Shown here piece by piece: positions 53,518 through 62,869 of a stretch of 64,000 bases of DNA; position 1 is the stretch's first letter, and each line of letters starts with the position of its first letter. The translations under genes and the position numbers were made by a program. The notes below the pieces were generated by a model. That model had not been told where the DNA came from and made no database searches. It worked only from the letters and a program-made list of their open reading frames with translations. Source of the stretch: Natronincola ferrireducens (GTDB taxonomy: Bacteria > Bacillota > Clostridia > Peptostreptococcales > Natronincolaceae); the NCBI RefSeq assembly GCF_900100845.1, contig NZ_FNFP01000001.1, positions 1,054,001 to 1,118,000 on the forward strand, written 5' to 3'.

Positions 53518-55422
53518 TTATATATACTGACTATGTTTAAAATTAGTATCTAGTTCACAAATGGGATGTAAATCTAAAGATTCAGGATAAAGGTCTAGGA
53601 TCTCTAATGCTAACTGAATATGAAGACGATCATAATAATCATTAAGATCATAATTTAAAAGCTGACAGATACGCTTTAAACGTTGGGTAAGGGTATTTCC
53701 ATGAATAAAAAGTGTATCCTTTGTATAGGTCCAGTTTCCATTGCTTCTAATATAAATTCTGAGTGTATTAAGAAGGTCACGGTGACTTTTTTTACTACCC
53801 AGTAAGGGATCTAGGGTTTCAATTAAAAAAGATTTAAGTTCTTCCTCACTGCCATGTAGAAGTATTCGCTTGATTTTACTATCTTCATAAAATCCCCATT
53901 GATAGTGTTTATTAACCTCACACAATCGGTGTAGAACCCTCTGATTATTAGAATATATTGTTCCAAAACTGCTGCTACCTATAAAAGATTCGCTAACAAT
54001 TGCTGCCATCCTTACGTCCAAAATTCTAGATGTTGTATTGATCTCTTTATGTTGAAACAATTCTTCTAATAGTACTTGAATATCATGACGGGTTAATGAA
54101 TGTTCTGGAATAATCACAAAAATAGTCCTCAGCTTGTTTGTAACAAAGTAATTGTTGGACTTTTTAGCAATAGCTCTTGAAATGTATTGATTGCAATAAG
54201 AAACTATTTTATTAATTTTGTGGGGAAGCTTAGAATTATTTTGTATAGGAGACTTATCATAAAAATCAATCAATATGAGACGATGAGGCATAGAAAAATT
54301 AATACGATATTCATTGGAATATCTATCAATTGTTTCAGGACTCTGGTTGGTAATGAGAGTATCTATGAAGTCGCCTCTATATTTTTCTTCTAAAGCATAT
54401 AATTGACGTTGCTTTAAGATTTCTAAAGCTAATATAGTTATTCCTCGATCAATGGTAATTTCATCTTCAACAGAATAACTTTCATTTTTTTGAATGATAA
54501 CGAGCCAGCCTAAATTTTCTTTTTCAACCAAAACTGGCTGAACTCTAAATGCAAGAGTATCTATCATTACTTGGCGGATTGAAGTGTTGGCGAGATGCTT
54601 TTTTATGATTGTATAGACTTCGTGAATTTGATTCTCATCTAAAAATCTTTGGAGGGATTGTTCAATAATATTGCCATAACTGTCAATATAAATAATATCT
54701 GAAGATATCAAATCTGAAAGCTCAGAAATCAAGTCGTGAATTGATGCACCATTTAAGACCATTTTAGTAAATCTGTTGTGTAGCTGTGTTGTATAGCGAT
54801 ATTTATTGCGTTCTGCCTCGACAATCTTGCTATAAGCATTTAGAGATTTATTATTTTTTTCAGTTAGCTCAAAATTTCTAGCATTTTCAATAGACAAAGC
54901 AGCTTGAATAGATATTATTTCTAGTATCTCAACATCCATTTTTGTAAAATCAGTATTATTTGTAAAGTTATCAACCACAAGAACACCGATACACTCATCT
55001 TTTATGTTAATAGGACAAGCAATAGCTCCTTTAATAGTACTGAGTTTTTTTCCCAAAAACTCATCAGCTGTTTTGCCTAGCTGTTTGTAAAAGGAGATGG
55101 AACGCATTTGTTCCTTAACATTTTTCACCCCATTAACGGCTATAGTTTTGTTTTCTGAAAAAGCTTTTCCAGTAATAGATTCTCCAGGACGTATGACAAT
55201 ACTATAGGCAGTGGCATCAAATCCATAAGAACTTTTAACTTCTAAATATTTTGTTTCCTTATTATAGATAAAAATTAAGCCCGTATCTGCATTGTCGATA
55301 AGTTCAATAGACTTTACTAGTAAAGTCCTTAAGACTTCTTCAGATTTCATGGAAGAGTTAAGATATCTTACAGCGTCGACAAGAGCCTTATATTTTTCTG
55401 CTTTATCTCTAAAATTAGTCAT
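53518..55422 (-). CDS. GAF domain, PucR/CdaR-type transcriptional regulator
   Basis: A 634-residue regulator. The N-terminal GAF domain (about 10-180) would bind a small ligand and is linked by a helix to a middle domain. The C-terminal PucR-type helix-turn-helix (LLNTLRIYIRSNGNWTYTKDTLFIHGNTLTQRLKRI) sits at about 560-615. Such proteins control catabolic or transport genes. The divergent amidohydrolase and AbgT transporter are its likely targets. ATG 55422 follows GGAGG; six codons of frame extend upstream. Confidence 0.88.
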   Translation of the reverse strand: MTNFRDKAEKYKALVDAVRYLNSSMKSEEVLRTLLVKSIELIDNADTGLIFIYNKETKYLEVKSSYGFDATAYSIVIRPGESITGKAFSENKTIAVNGVKNVKEQMRSISFYKQLGKTADEFLGKKLSTIKGAIACPINIKDECIGVLVVDNFTNNTDFTKMDVEILEIISIQAALSIENARNFELTEKNNKSLNAYSKIVEAERNKYRYTTQLHNRFTKMVLNGASIHDLISELSDLISSDIIYIDSYGNIIEQSLQRFLDENQIHEVYTIIKKHLANTSIRQVMIDTLAFRVQPVLVEKENLGWLVIIQKNESYSVEDEITIDRGITILALEILKQRQLYALEEKYRGDFIDTLITNQSPETIDRYSNEYRINFSMPHRLILIDFYDKSPIQNNSKLPHKINKIVSYCNQYISRAIAKKSNNYFVTNKLRTIFVIIPEHSLTRHDIQVLLEELFQHKEINTTSRILDVRMAAIVSESFIGSSSFGTIYSNNQRVLHRLCEVNKHYQWGFYEDSKIKRILLHGSEEELKSFLIETLDPLLGSKKSHRDLLNTLRIYIRSNGNWTYTKDTLFIHGNTLTQRLKRICQLLNYDLNDYYDRLHIQLALEILDLYPESLDLHPICELDTNFKHSQYI

Positions 55423-55647
55423 TATAATAACCTCCAACAAAAATGGTTGTATAAAACAATTTATTTTTAAAAACTATGTTGTTAACAATATACCATATTG
55501 ATTATTGATTGTATATAATAAATATTAAGACTATATACACATATGTCTTTAGATTTACAATGCTCTAGAGCTAATAGTAATAAGCTAAGAAAAATAATAT
55601 TAGAATCTTACCATAAACCTAAAGATATGTGTTTATGGAGAGAAAGG

Positions 55648-56847
55648 ATGACAACAATGTATGAACAAAAAATTTTAGAACTTTCAAAAAAATATTATGA
55701 AAAAACTGTAGCTTTGCGACACCAATTTCATAAATTTCCTGAGATAGGATTTGAAGAAGTAAAAACTTCCCAAACAGTAGCAGAGGAGCTTGAAAAACTA
55801 GGAATTACAGTTACAAGGAATATAGCAAAAACTGGTGTTGTAGGTTTAATCAAAGGAAAGTATCCTGGAAAAACAGTGCTTTTAAGAGCAGATATGGATG
55901 CTTTGAATATTCAAGAAGAGGCTGATGTACCCTATCGTTCACAAGTACCAGGCAAAATGCATGCTTGTGGTCACGATGGCCATACTGCAGGACTTCTTGG
56001 GGCTGCTATGGTTTTAAATGAATTAAAAGATGAGCTAAAAGGAAATGTAAAGCTGATATTTCAGCCAGCAGAAGAAAATCATGGTGGAGCAGAACCTATG
56101 ATTACTGAAGGAGTTTTAGAAAATCCTAAAGTAGATGCTGCTTTTGGATGTCACTTGTGGGGAGGAATTCCCGAAGGGGAAATTCATGTAAAGCATGGTG
56201 CTGCTATGGCTGCTCCTGACACATTTGCTTTTAAGGTAATTGGTAAAGGTGGACATGGCGCTATGCCTCATTTGGCAATTGACCCTGTAATATTGACTGT
56301 TCAGGCTATAAACAATATGCAATCTATTATTAGTCGTCGGATTAATCCCCTTAGTCCTGCAGTTATTTCCTATGGCTCTATTAATGGTGGGGAAAATCAT
56401 AATGTTATTCCTAATGAAGTTAAAGTTACGGGTACCATTAGAACATTTGATAAGAAATTAAGGTATTGGATTCCAAAAGCTATGGAAGAAACTTTAAAAG
56501 GTGTTACAGAGCTACAAGGAGCTAAATACACTTTTGATTTTACTGAGAAGTTTCCAATACTATTTAATGATGATAAAATGACAAATTTAGTTCAAAAAAC
56601 TGTAGCAAAAGTAGTTGGTGAAGAAAATGTAAAAGAAGCTCCTGAGGCTAATATGGGAGGAGAGGATTTTGCTTACTTTGCCGAGAAAGTACCATCTTCC
56701 TTCTTTTTCGTAGGAATCTCTAAAGATATGGAAAAACCTGTTTTGCATCATCATCCAGAATTTCAGTGGGATGATAAAAATTTATTAACTGTAATGCAAT
56801 CAATGGCACAGGTGGCAGTAGATTTTTTAAACAACAATGAGCAATGA
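55648..56847 (+). CDS. M20 family amidohydrolase (N-acyl-amino-acid/AbgA-B/hippurate type)
   Basis: A 399-residue zinc amidohydrolase. Metal-binding motifs: LLRADMDAL, MHACGHDGHTAGLLGA and PAEENHGGAEPM, with a later GGEDFAYF. Family members cleave N-acyl amino acids, hippurate or aminobenzoyl-glutamate. The adjacent AbgT-type transporter supports an N-acyl-glutamate or peptide-like substrate. An N-acetyl-diaminopimelate deacetylase role is conceivable because that gene is missing from the dap operon, but the neighbours argue against it. The ribosome binding site GGAG (55637-55640) is seven bases from ATG 55648; the frame is open upstream. Confidence 0.85.
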   Translation: MTTMYEQKILELSKKYYEKTVALRHQFHKFPEIGFEEVKTSQTVAEELEKLGITVTRNIAKTGVVGLIKGKYPGKTVLLRADMDALNIQEEADVPYRSQVPGKMHACGHDGHTAGLLGAAMVLNELKDELKGNVKLIFQPAEENHGGAEPMITEGVLENPKVDAAFGCHLWGGIPEGEIHVKHGAAMAAPDTFAFKVIGKGGHGAMPHLAIDPVILTVQAINNMQSIISRRINPLSPAVISYGSINGGENHNVIPNEVKVTGTIRTFDKKLRYWIPKAMEETLKGVTELQGAKYTFDFTEKFPILFNDDKMTNLVQKTVAKVVGEENVKEAPEANMGGEDFAYFAEKVPSSFFFVGISKDMEKPVLHHHPEFQWDDKNLLTVMQSMAQVAVDFLNNNEQ

Positions 56848-57117
56848 CAATAGAACTATTAAACAGATGCAACATGTTCAAATAGAATATTTTGGGGAAA
56901 TAAGTTAATTTAAATTGTAGAAAGTACACAAACTCAGCATTACAAGAAAGACAACCCATCCTATTAGATTATTCAATATGGAATATGTAAATTAGGAAAA
57001 CGTATTCAAATATATCCATAAGAAGAAAAAAATAAATATGAATAAACATAAGCTAAGGGTTTCAATGTCTACGGCATTTGAGAATAAGTTAGACTAAATA
57101 CTAAAAGGAGTGATACT

Positions 57118-58659
57118 ATGGCCAACTCTGTAAAAACAGCAAAAAAAGGAAAATTGTTTGAAAGGATTTTAAATTCAATTGAGAAAACTGGAAATAAATT
57201 ACCAGATCCAGTAACCTTATTTGTTCTGCTTTCTACTGGAATTATTTTAATTTCTTGGATGGCTTCAACAGCAGGAGTATCGGTGATTCATCCATCAACT
57301 GGTGACACAGTAACTGTAGTTAACTTAATGAATCGAGAAGGATTGACAAGAATATTAACAGGATTTGTAAAAAACTTTCAATCCTTTCCCCCACTTGGAT
57401 TGGTTCTAGTAGTAATGCTTGGAGCTGGTGTAGCTGAAAAATCTGGATTGATGCAAACGGCCATGAGAAATTCCATCAGCAAAGTACCTTCAAAATTAGT
57501 AACCGCAACTATTATTTTTGTAGGTATTATGGCAAATGCCGCCGGAGATGCTGGATTTATTGTTCTACCTCCTTTGGCAGCAATAGTATTTTTAGGTATT
57601 GGCCGCCATCCTATAATTGGTATATTTGCAGCTTACGCAGGGGTTTCTGGAGGATTTGCGGCAAATTTAATGATTAATATGGGAGATATATTGGTAGCCA
57701 GCTTTACCATACCAGCTGCACAAGTTATTGATTCAGCTTATCAAGGTACTCCAGCCATGAATATATATTTTACTATAGCTTCAACAGTGCTATTGGTAGT
57801 AGCAGGAGTATTTGTTACAGAGAAAATAATTGCACCTAGATTTCCTAAGTATGAAGGGATAACACATGAAGAAAATACTATTATAGATGAAAAGGAACAA
57901 AAAGGTTTAAGGTGGGCAGGCATATCTGTAATTTTACTTGTTTCTTTATTAGTTGCTTTATGTGTAGGAGAAAATGCATTTATGGCAGATTCTGCTACAG
58001 GGTCCATTCTTGCTTGGGAAGCTCCTTTAATGCAGGGTCTTGTGCCTATCATTACCTTATTCTTCTTAATTCCTGGACTAATCTATGGGAAAATTACCGG
58101 CAGCATTGAAAGTGATAAACAAGCTGTATCTTTAATGGGTGAGTCCATGAAGGATATGGGACCATATATTGTTTTAGCATTTGTGGCTTCTCAATTTTTA
58201 GCATATTTCAATTGGAGTAACATTGGTGTTGTTATATCCGTTAAGGGAGCTGAATTCCTTGAAAATGCAGGATTTACTGGAATGGGATTAATCATTGGGT
58301 TTATTATTCTTTCTTCCTTTATAAATATCTTTGTAGGTAGTGCTTCAGCTAAATGGGCTATTATGGCACCGATTTTTGTTCCGATGTTCCTATTATTAGG
58401 ATATAATCCAGCTGTAACACAAATTGCTTATAGAATAGGTGATTCTTTGACTAATCCAGTGAGTCCGTTATTTCCATACTTCCCAATCCTATTAGCCTTC
58501 ACTCGGAAATATGATAAAGAAGCTGGTATAGGGACCATGATTGCCAATATGCTGCCGTATTCCATCGTATTTGCTATTATGTGGACAATTTTACTTATTC
58601 TATTCATTTTATTCAACATTCCTCTCGGACCTAATGCAGGAATATATTATCGAATGTAA
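57118..58659 (+). CDS. AbgT family transporter
   Basis: A 513-residue membrane protein with about 12-13 helices, of the AbgT family (the known member imports p-aminobenzoyl-glutamate; others export antimetabolites). Features: NKLPDPVTLFVLLS, LVVMLGAGVAEKSGLM, NAAGDAGFIVLPPLAA, VSGGFAANLMINMGDIL and the C-terminal SLTNPVSPLFPYFPILLAF. AAAGGAG precedes the ATG. The 270-base gap from the M20 gene leaves room for its own promoter, though a joint role is likely. Confidence 0.9.
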   Translation: MANSVKTAKKGKLFERILNSIEKTGNKLPDPVTLFVLLSTGIILISWMASTAGVSVIHPSTGDTVTVVNLMNREGLTRILTGFVKNFQSFPPLGLVLVVMLGAGVAEKSGLMQTAMRNSISKVPSKLVTATIIFVGIMANAAGDAGFIVLPPLAAIVFLGIGRHPIIGIFAAYAGVSGGFAANLMINMGDILVASFTIPAAQVIDSAYQGTPAMNIYFTIASTVLLVVAGVFVTEKIIAPRFPKYEGITHEENTIIDEKEQKGLRWAGISVILLVSLLVALCVGENAFMADSATGSILAWEAPLMQGLVPIITLFFLIPGLIYGKITGSIESDKQAVSLMGESMKDMGPYIVLAFVASQFLAYFNWSNIGVVISVKGAEFLENAGFTGMGLIIGFIILSSFINIFVGSASAKWAIMAPIFVPMFLLLGYNPAVTQIAYRIGDSLTNPVSPLFPYFPILLAFTRKYDKEAGIGTMIANMLPYSIVFAIMWTILLILFILFNIPLGPNAGIYYRM

Positions 58660-58871
58660 TCATTTATAATTACTGATAAAAAAGCAAATTTCAATATAAC
58701 CCTACAATTTAAACAATATACAACTGTATAACTTTAGTTAATTAAAAAGTTAATTTGCTAAATTTTTTGCAAGTGTTACAAAAAAATTGTAAAAAAAAGA
58801 AGGAATTTTAAAATAAATGTGGTATACTATAAACGTAAACAGTTAACAATCATTTTAATGTAAATAAAGGA

Positions 58872-60404
58872 GTGAATAAATTGAACAAAATTTTAATTGA
58901 TGGAAACAGCTTGACACTTGAGGATGTTGTGAAAGTAGCTAGAAATTACTACGAGGTGGACTTAACACCTGAAGCAGTAGAAAAAGTTAATATAGCTCGA
59001 GAGCTAGTAGATCGTTATGTTGATGAAGAAAAGGTAGTTTATGGTATAACTACAGGCTTTGGAAAATTCAGTGATGTGGCTATTTCCAAAGGTGATGCAG
59101 AGGAATTACAGACAAATTTAATTATTAGTCATTCTTGCGGTGTAGGAAATCCTTTGCATGAAGAAATCGTAAGGGGTATTATGCTACTAAGAGCCAATGC
59201 ATTAGCTAAAGGACATTCTGGAATTCGATTAAGCACTCTAAAAACGTTATTAACCATGTTAAACAAAGGTGTTCATCCAATAATCCCTGAAAAAGGTTCT
59301 TTAGGTGCCAGTGGGGATTTAGCTCCTCTATCCCATATGGTTTTAGTGATGCTTGGAGAAGGGGAAGCTATTTATAAAGGTAAGAGAATGCCTGGTAAAG
59401 AAGCTATGGAGGCAGCTGATATACCAACAATAAAATTAACCTCTAAGGAAGGGTTAGCTTTAATTAACGGTACTCAAGTAATGACTGCCGTAGGTGCTTT
59501 AACTCTTTATGATGCAAAACAATTATTAAAGCTTTCTGATATAGCAGCAGCTCTTACAGTAGAAGCCCAAAGAGGTATTGTAGATGCCTTTGACTGGAAG
59601 GTTCATCATGTAAGACCTCATCTTGGACAACAACAAACAGCAAAAAACCTTTTAGATTTATTAGAAAATAGTACTTATACCACAAGACAAGGGGAATTAA
59701 GGGTACAGGACGCCTATACATTAAGATGCACCCCTCAAATCCATGGAGCTAGTAGAGATGCCATTGGATATGTGGAGTCAAAAATAAATATTGAAATTAA
59801 TGCAGCTACAGATAATCCATTGATTTTCCCAGAAGAGGAAGAGGTTATTTCAGGAGGGAACTTCCATGGACAACCTATGGCATTAGCCTTTGACTTCTTA
59901 GGTATAGCCATTGCAGAATTAGCTAATGTTTCTGAAAGAAGAATAGAAAGACTTGTAAATCCTCAATTAAGTGGACTTCCAGCATTTTTAACAGCTAGGG
60001 GTGGATTACATTCAGGATTTATGATAGCTCAATATGCTGCAGCTGCCCTAGTTTCTGAAAACAAAGTATTAGCACATCCGGCCAGTGTAGACTCTATTCC
60101 ATCTTCAGCAAATCAAGAGGATCATGTTTCTATGGGAACCATTGCAGCTAGAAAGGCTAGAGAAATTTATCACAATGCTGCTAATGTTTTAGCTATTGAG
60201 TTAATGGCCGCAGCTCAAGCTATAGACTTCTATGAGGGATACCAATTAGGTAAAGGAACCAGTGAAGCCTATAAAGTGATAAGAGAAGCCATTCCTACTC
60301 TTCAAGAGGACAGAGTCATGTATCAAGACATCAACAAGAGTGAAGCTTTAGTTACTACCCATAAAGTTGTTGAAGCAGTAGAAAAGGTTGTTGCAATCGT
60401 ATAA
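58872..60404 (+). CDS. hutH: Histidine ammonia-lyase
   Basis: Deaminates histidine to urocanate, the first step of histidine catabolism. The 510-residue protein carries the MIO-forming Ala-Ser-Gly triad at 146-148 in GSLGASGDLAPLSH, VYGITTGFG, and NLIISHSCGVG with the histidine that favours histidine as substrate over tyrosine. The rest of the hut pathway is not in the window. Starts at TTG with an AAGGAGTG ribosome binding site. It follows the AbgT gene after 212 bases; a TATACT -10 at 58823-58828 suggests its own promoter. Confidence 0.92.
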   Translation: MNKLNKILIDGNSLTLEDVVKVARNYYEVDLTPEAVEKVNIARELVDRYVDEEKVVYGITTGFGKFSDVAISKGDAEELQTNLIISHSCGVGNPLHEEIVRGIMLLRANALAKGHSGIRLSTLKTLLTMLNKGVHPIIPEKGSLGASGDLAPLSHMVLVMLGEGEAIYKGKRMPGKEAMEAADIPTIKLTSKEGLALINGTQVMTAVGALTLYDAKQLLKLSDIAAALTVEAQRGIVDAFDWKVHHVRPHLGQQQTAKNLLDLLENSTYTTRQGELRVQDAYTLRCTPQIHGASRDAIGYVESKINIEINAATDNPLIFPEEEEVISGGNFHGQPMALAFDFLGIAIAELANVSERRIERLVNPQLSGLPAFLTARGGLHSGFMIAQYAAAALVSENKVLAHPASVDSIPSSANQEDHVSMGTIAARKAREIYHNAANVLAIELMAAAQAIDFYEGYQLGKGTSEAYKVIREAIPTLQEDRVMYQDINKSEALVTTHKVVEAVEKVVAIV

Positions 60405-60463
60405 ATAAGTAAAAGTAGATGACCAAAATCTTTGATTTGGCGTCACTCACTTTCTAAGAGTGT

Positions 60464-60502
60464 AAAAAGAGTGGAGGGATAGTAATTCCCCCCACTCTTT
60501 TT
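60464..60502. terminator. Bidirectional terminator between hutH and the small minus-strand gene
   Basis: AAAAAGAGTGG pairs with CCACTCTTTTT, with additional GG/CC pairs in the loop region. It serves two convergent genes. Confidence 0.82.
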
Positions 60503-60785
60503 AATAATTATCTAGCATCTCTAATATTTTGTCGAGTTTAGCTTTTTGTTCTTCGTCTAAAAAAGGTATCATAGTATCGATAATTTGTTTTTGATTAGGT
60601 ACAATGTTTTTTAGGCGACCTAATTCCTTTAATATTTCCTCTTCTGATTTATTGCTATACTCATTAAAAATAGCTAAAGCCTTCTGATAATCCTCTTCTG
60701 AAACCATATTTTTAACTTCTTCTAGTTTGGAGTAATCTCCTCGTTTAGCAGCCTCTAGTAATTCGTTCAATTCTCTTGGATCCAT
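60501..60785 (-). CDS. Small acidic helical protein of unknown function
   Basis: A 94-residue charged all-helical protein with a Glu/Lys-rich amphipathic pattern (DPRELNELLEAAKRGDYSKLEEVKNMV). The minus-strand GGAGG ribosome binding site is well placed. It lies divergent from the next gene; 180 bases lie between. I do not recognise a family. Confidence 0.65.
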   Translation of the reverse strand: MDPRELNELLEAAKRGDYSKLEEVKNMVSEEDYQKALAIFNEYSNKSEEEILKELGRLKNIVPNQKQIIDTMIPFLDEEQKAKLDKILEMLDNY

Positions 60786-60971
60786 TATTCTCCCTCCTGA
60801 TAATAATTTATATAGTATAGATGTAATTTTACTATCTATATAAAGTATGCATAGAATATTATTTTTGCCACAAAATTATAGAATTTCCTTAAAGAAATGG
60901 AAACCTTTAATAATTTTATAATGGTTGAATATACATTAATTATTAGAAGATATTAATGAAGGAGGTAAATG

Positions 60972-61823
60972 ATGGATACAATAAATAAGAAGGGGAACAT
61001 AAATATTTCTATTAATGAAGGACATATAAAACTTGTTGGGATAATGTTTTTATTGTTTTTATTAACTTCAAATAAGAAATCACCCAGTAGATTTAGTTTA
61101 AATTTAAAAGAAGTAGATGACATAGAAATTGAAAAAAAATGTAGGTTAATTAATAGAATTAAAGGTTATATGAATCCAGAAGAACAATATGTTCTCCATA
61201 GGGCAGAAACTATTTTGCAGATTATTGGAAAGGTAAAGCTTCTTTTGGAATCACCTGGACTACATAGTGCTGAAGTAAAATATCCCTCCTTGAGTTTAGA
61301 AGATAGAAAAAGAAATATGCTTCTAGACTTAAGCAAACATATGGAGGAGGAGCATAGGGATTTAATTCATACAGCCATTGATTTAGACATTAAAGCAAGA
61401 ACTGTAGAGAAGAAGTTGAGGGAATTAAATGACCTAACAAAGGAAGGTATTAACCTAGAAAACATTGAAAAGCTTATTGATTTAGTAGAGCCTATTATAG
61501 AGGGGGAAATAAAGGATAAGGTAAAGGATTTAAAGAAGATTACCACCATGTTTAAGTTAATAAAATCTGTAGATGAAAAGGGCACCCTTAATGAAAATGA
61601 CCTTATGGAAATCATAGCTTCCTATGTAGAGCCTCAGCAAAGAGAGTCTCTTATGAAGATGATGCAAATTGCTAAGGCTGTCAGTAGTACCATGAATAAT
61701 GATGACACTAAAGTTGCCCCTACCCCTCAATCTAATCCTTTAGAAATAAAGAACGAAAAAGAGGATAAAGAAAAAAAAGGTGAAGAAGTCGACAAAAATG
61801 AAGCTACTAAAGACTTTATATAG
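60972..61823 (+). CDS. Coiled-coil protein with one hydrophobic segment, unknown function
   Basis: A protein of about 283 residues: a short polar N-terminus, one hydrophobic helix (LVGIMFLLFLL, about 21-31), then a long helical, charged region and a Lys/Glu-rich tail (KEDKEKKGEEVDKNEATK). Likely anchored in the membrane or a scaffold protein. GGAGG at 60961-60965 is six bases from ATG 60972; an ATG at 60969 is closer. It is not a family I know. Co-transcription with the DUF896 gene 57 bases downstream is possible. Confidence 0.65.
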   Translation: MDTINKKGNINISINEGHIKLVGIMFLLFLLTSNKKSPSRFSLNLKEVDDIEIEKKCRLINRIKGYMNPEEQYVLHRAETILQIIGKVKLLLESPGLHSAEVKYPSLSLEDRKRNMLLDLSKHMEEEHRDLIHTAIDLDIKARTVEKKLRELNDLTKEGINLENIEKLIDLVEPIIEGEIKDKVKDLKKITTMFKLIKSVDEKGTLNENDLMEIIASYVEPQQRESLMKMMQIAKAVSSTMNNDDTKVAPTPQSNPLEIKNEKEDKEKKGEEVDKNEATKDFI

Positions 61824-61880
61824 AAAGAATTTTATGATATAGTACTAATTAGCAGAAGATTTTTAAGGAGTTGTTTAATT

Positions 61881-62051
61881 ATGTTAACAAAGGAAAAAAT
61901 GGAAAGAATTAATCAACTTGCTAAGTTGTCAAAAAGCAGGGAATTAACTTCCGATGAAAAATTAGAACAGCAAACTTTACGAAAAGAATATCTAGAGGTT
62001 TTTAGAAAATCCTTTAGAAAGCAATTAGATGCCATAGAAATTGTAGATTAA
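61881..62051 (+). CDS. DUF896 (UPF0291, YnzC-like) protein
   Basis: A 56-residue protein with the full DUF896 pattern: MLTKEKMERINQLAKLSKS, LTSDEKLEQQTLRKEYLE, FRKSFRKQLDAIEIVD. Firmicutes carry one or two copies, some regulated by SOS; function unknown. AAGGAG lies nine bases upstream of the ATG. Confidence 0.92.
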   Translation: MLTKEKMERINQLAKLSKSRELTSDEKLEQQTLRKEYLEVFRKSFRKQLDAIEIVD

Positions 62052-62223
62052 CCTAAAGAAAGACCACTAGGGAGAAAACCACAATATGTTGTATATCTTT
62101 GTCATTAAAAAGAAAAATGACGCTATATGTTGAAAAGTTTTTATGTTTCAATACCAAAATAAACTAAATTTCTCAGCCCTCTTTTTTTATAATGATAGAA
62201 AACAAAAGAAAGAGGGTTAAATT

Positions 62224-62697
62224 ATGAAAAAAATTCTAGCAACATTTTTTGTCCTTCTTCTATTAATAGGACATGAAAATATTATATTTGCTTCTTATAA
62301 AAATGAAGAAGTATTTGATGAGGAAATGGAACATTATCTACAAGAAATATTTGATACAAGAATAGATATATGGAATGGTTTTATGAGGGGAGAATATGTT
62401 TCTATAGAAGCTGTAATAGAAGACCTCCAAGAACACATTATGGAACCCTTATTAACAACTGATGTAGAAATCTATACTGATTTATTACAAAATCCTGCTT
62501 CATATGAAATGATAGAACAAGTAAAAATTATAACCTGTAAAGAGATAAAGAAGTATGGTAACAAACGTGAATACAACGTTAAGGTGCTTTGGACAATCCA
62601 AGATTATGAAGAAATTTTATATGAGGAGATAGAATATAGGATGGAATTGAGATGGGTAAAAAACAAATGGATGTTAAGCGACTACCAATTAAAGTAG
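62224..62697 (+). CDS. Secreted protein of unknown function
   Basis: A 157-residue protein with a signal peptide (MKKILATFFVLLLLIGHENI, cleavage after about residue 24) and a mostly helical, acidic mature domain ending in mixed strands (RMELRWVKNKWMLSDYQL). No motif is recognised. AGAGGG precedes the ATG. It stands alone between the DUF896 and degS-like genes. Confidence 0.65.
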   Translation: MKKILATFFVLLLLIGHENIIFASYKNEEVFDEEMEHYLQEIFDTRIDIWNGFMRGEYVSIEAVIEDLQEHIMEPLLTTDVEIYTDLLQNPASYEMIEQVKIITCKEIKKYGNKREYNVKVLWTIQDYEEILYEEIEYRMELRWVKNKWMLSDYQLK

Positions 62698-62869
62698 ATA
62701 TTATAGGAAGAGGAATCTTCCTTATTTTTATGGAAAAATTATTTTATGCCAGCTATTAAAATGGGGACATTTTCCCATATAATATTTACAATAATCTTAT
62801 AAAAAACAAAGGAAATTCATAGTTTAATGTAGAAATATGTGTAAAAGGTAAATGCTGAGGTGAAAAAAT

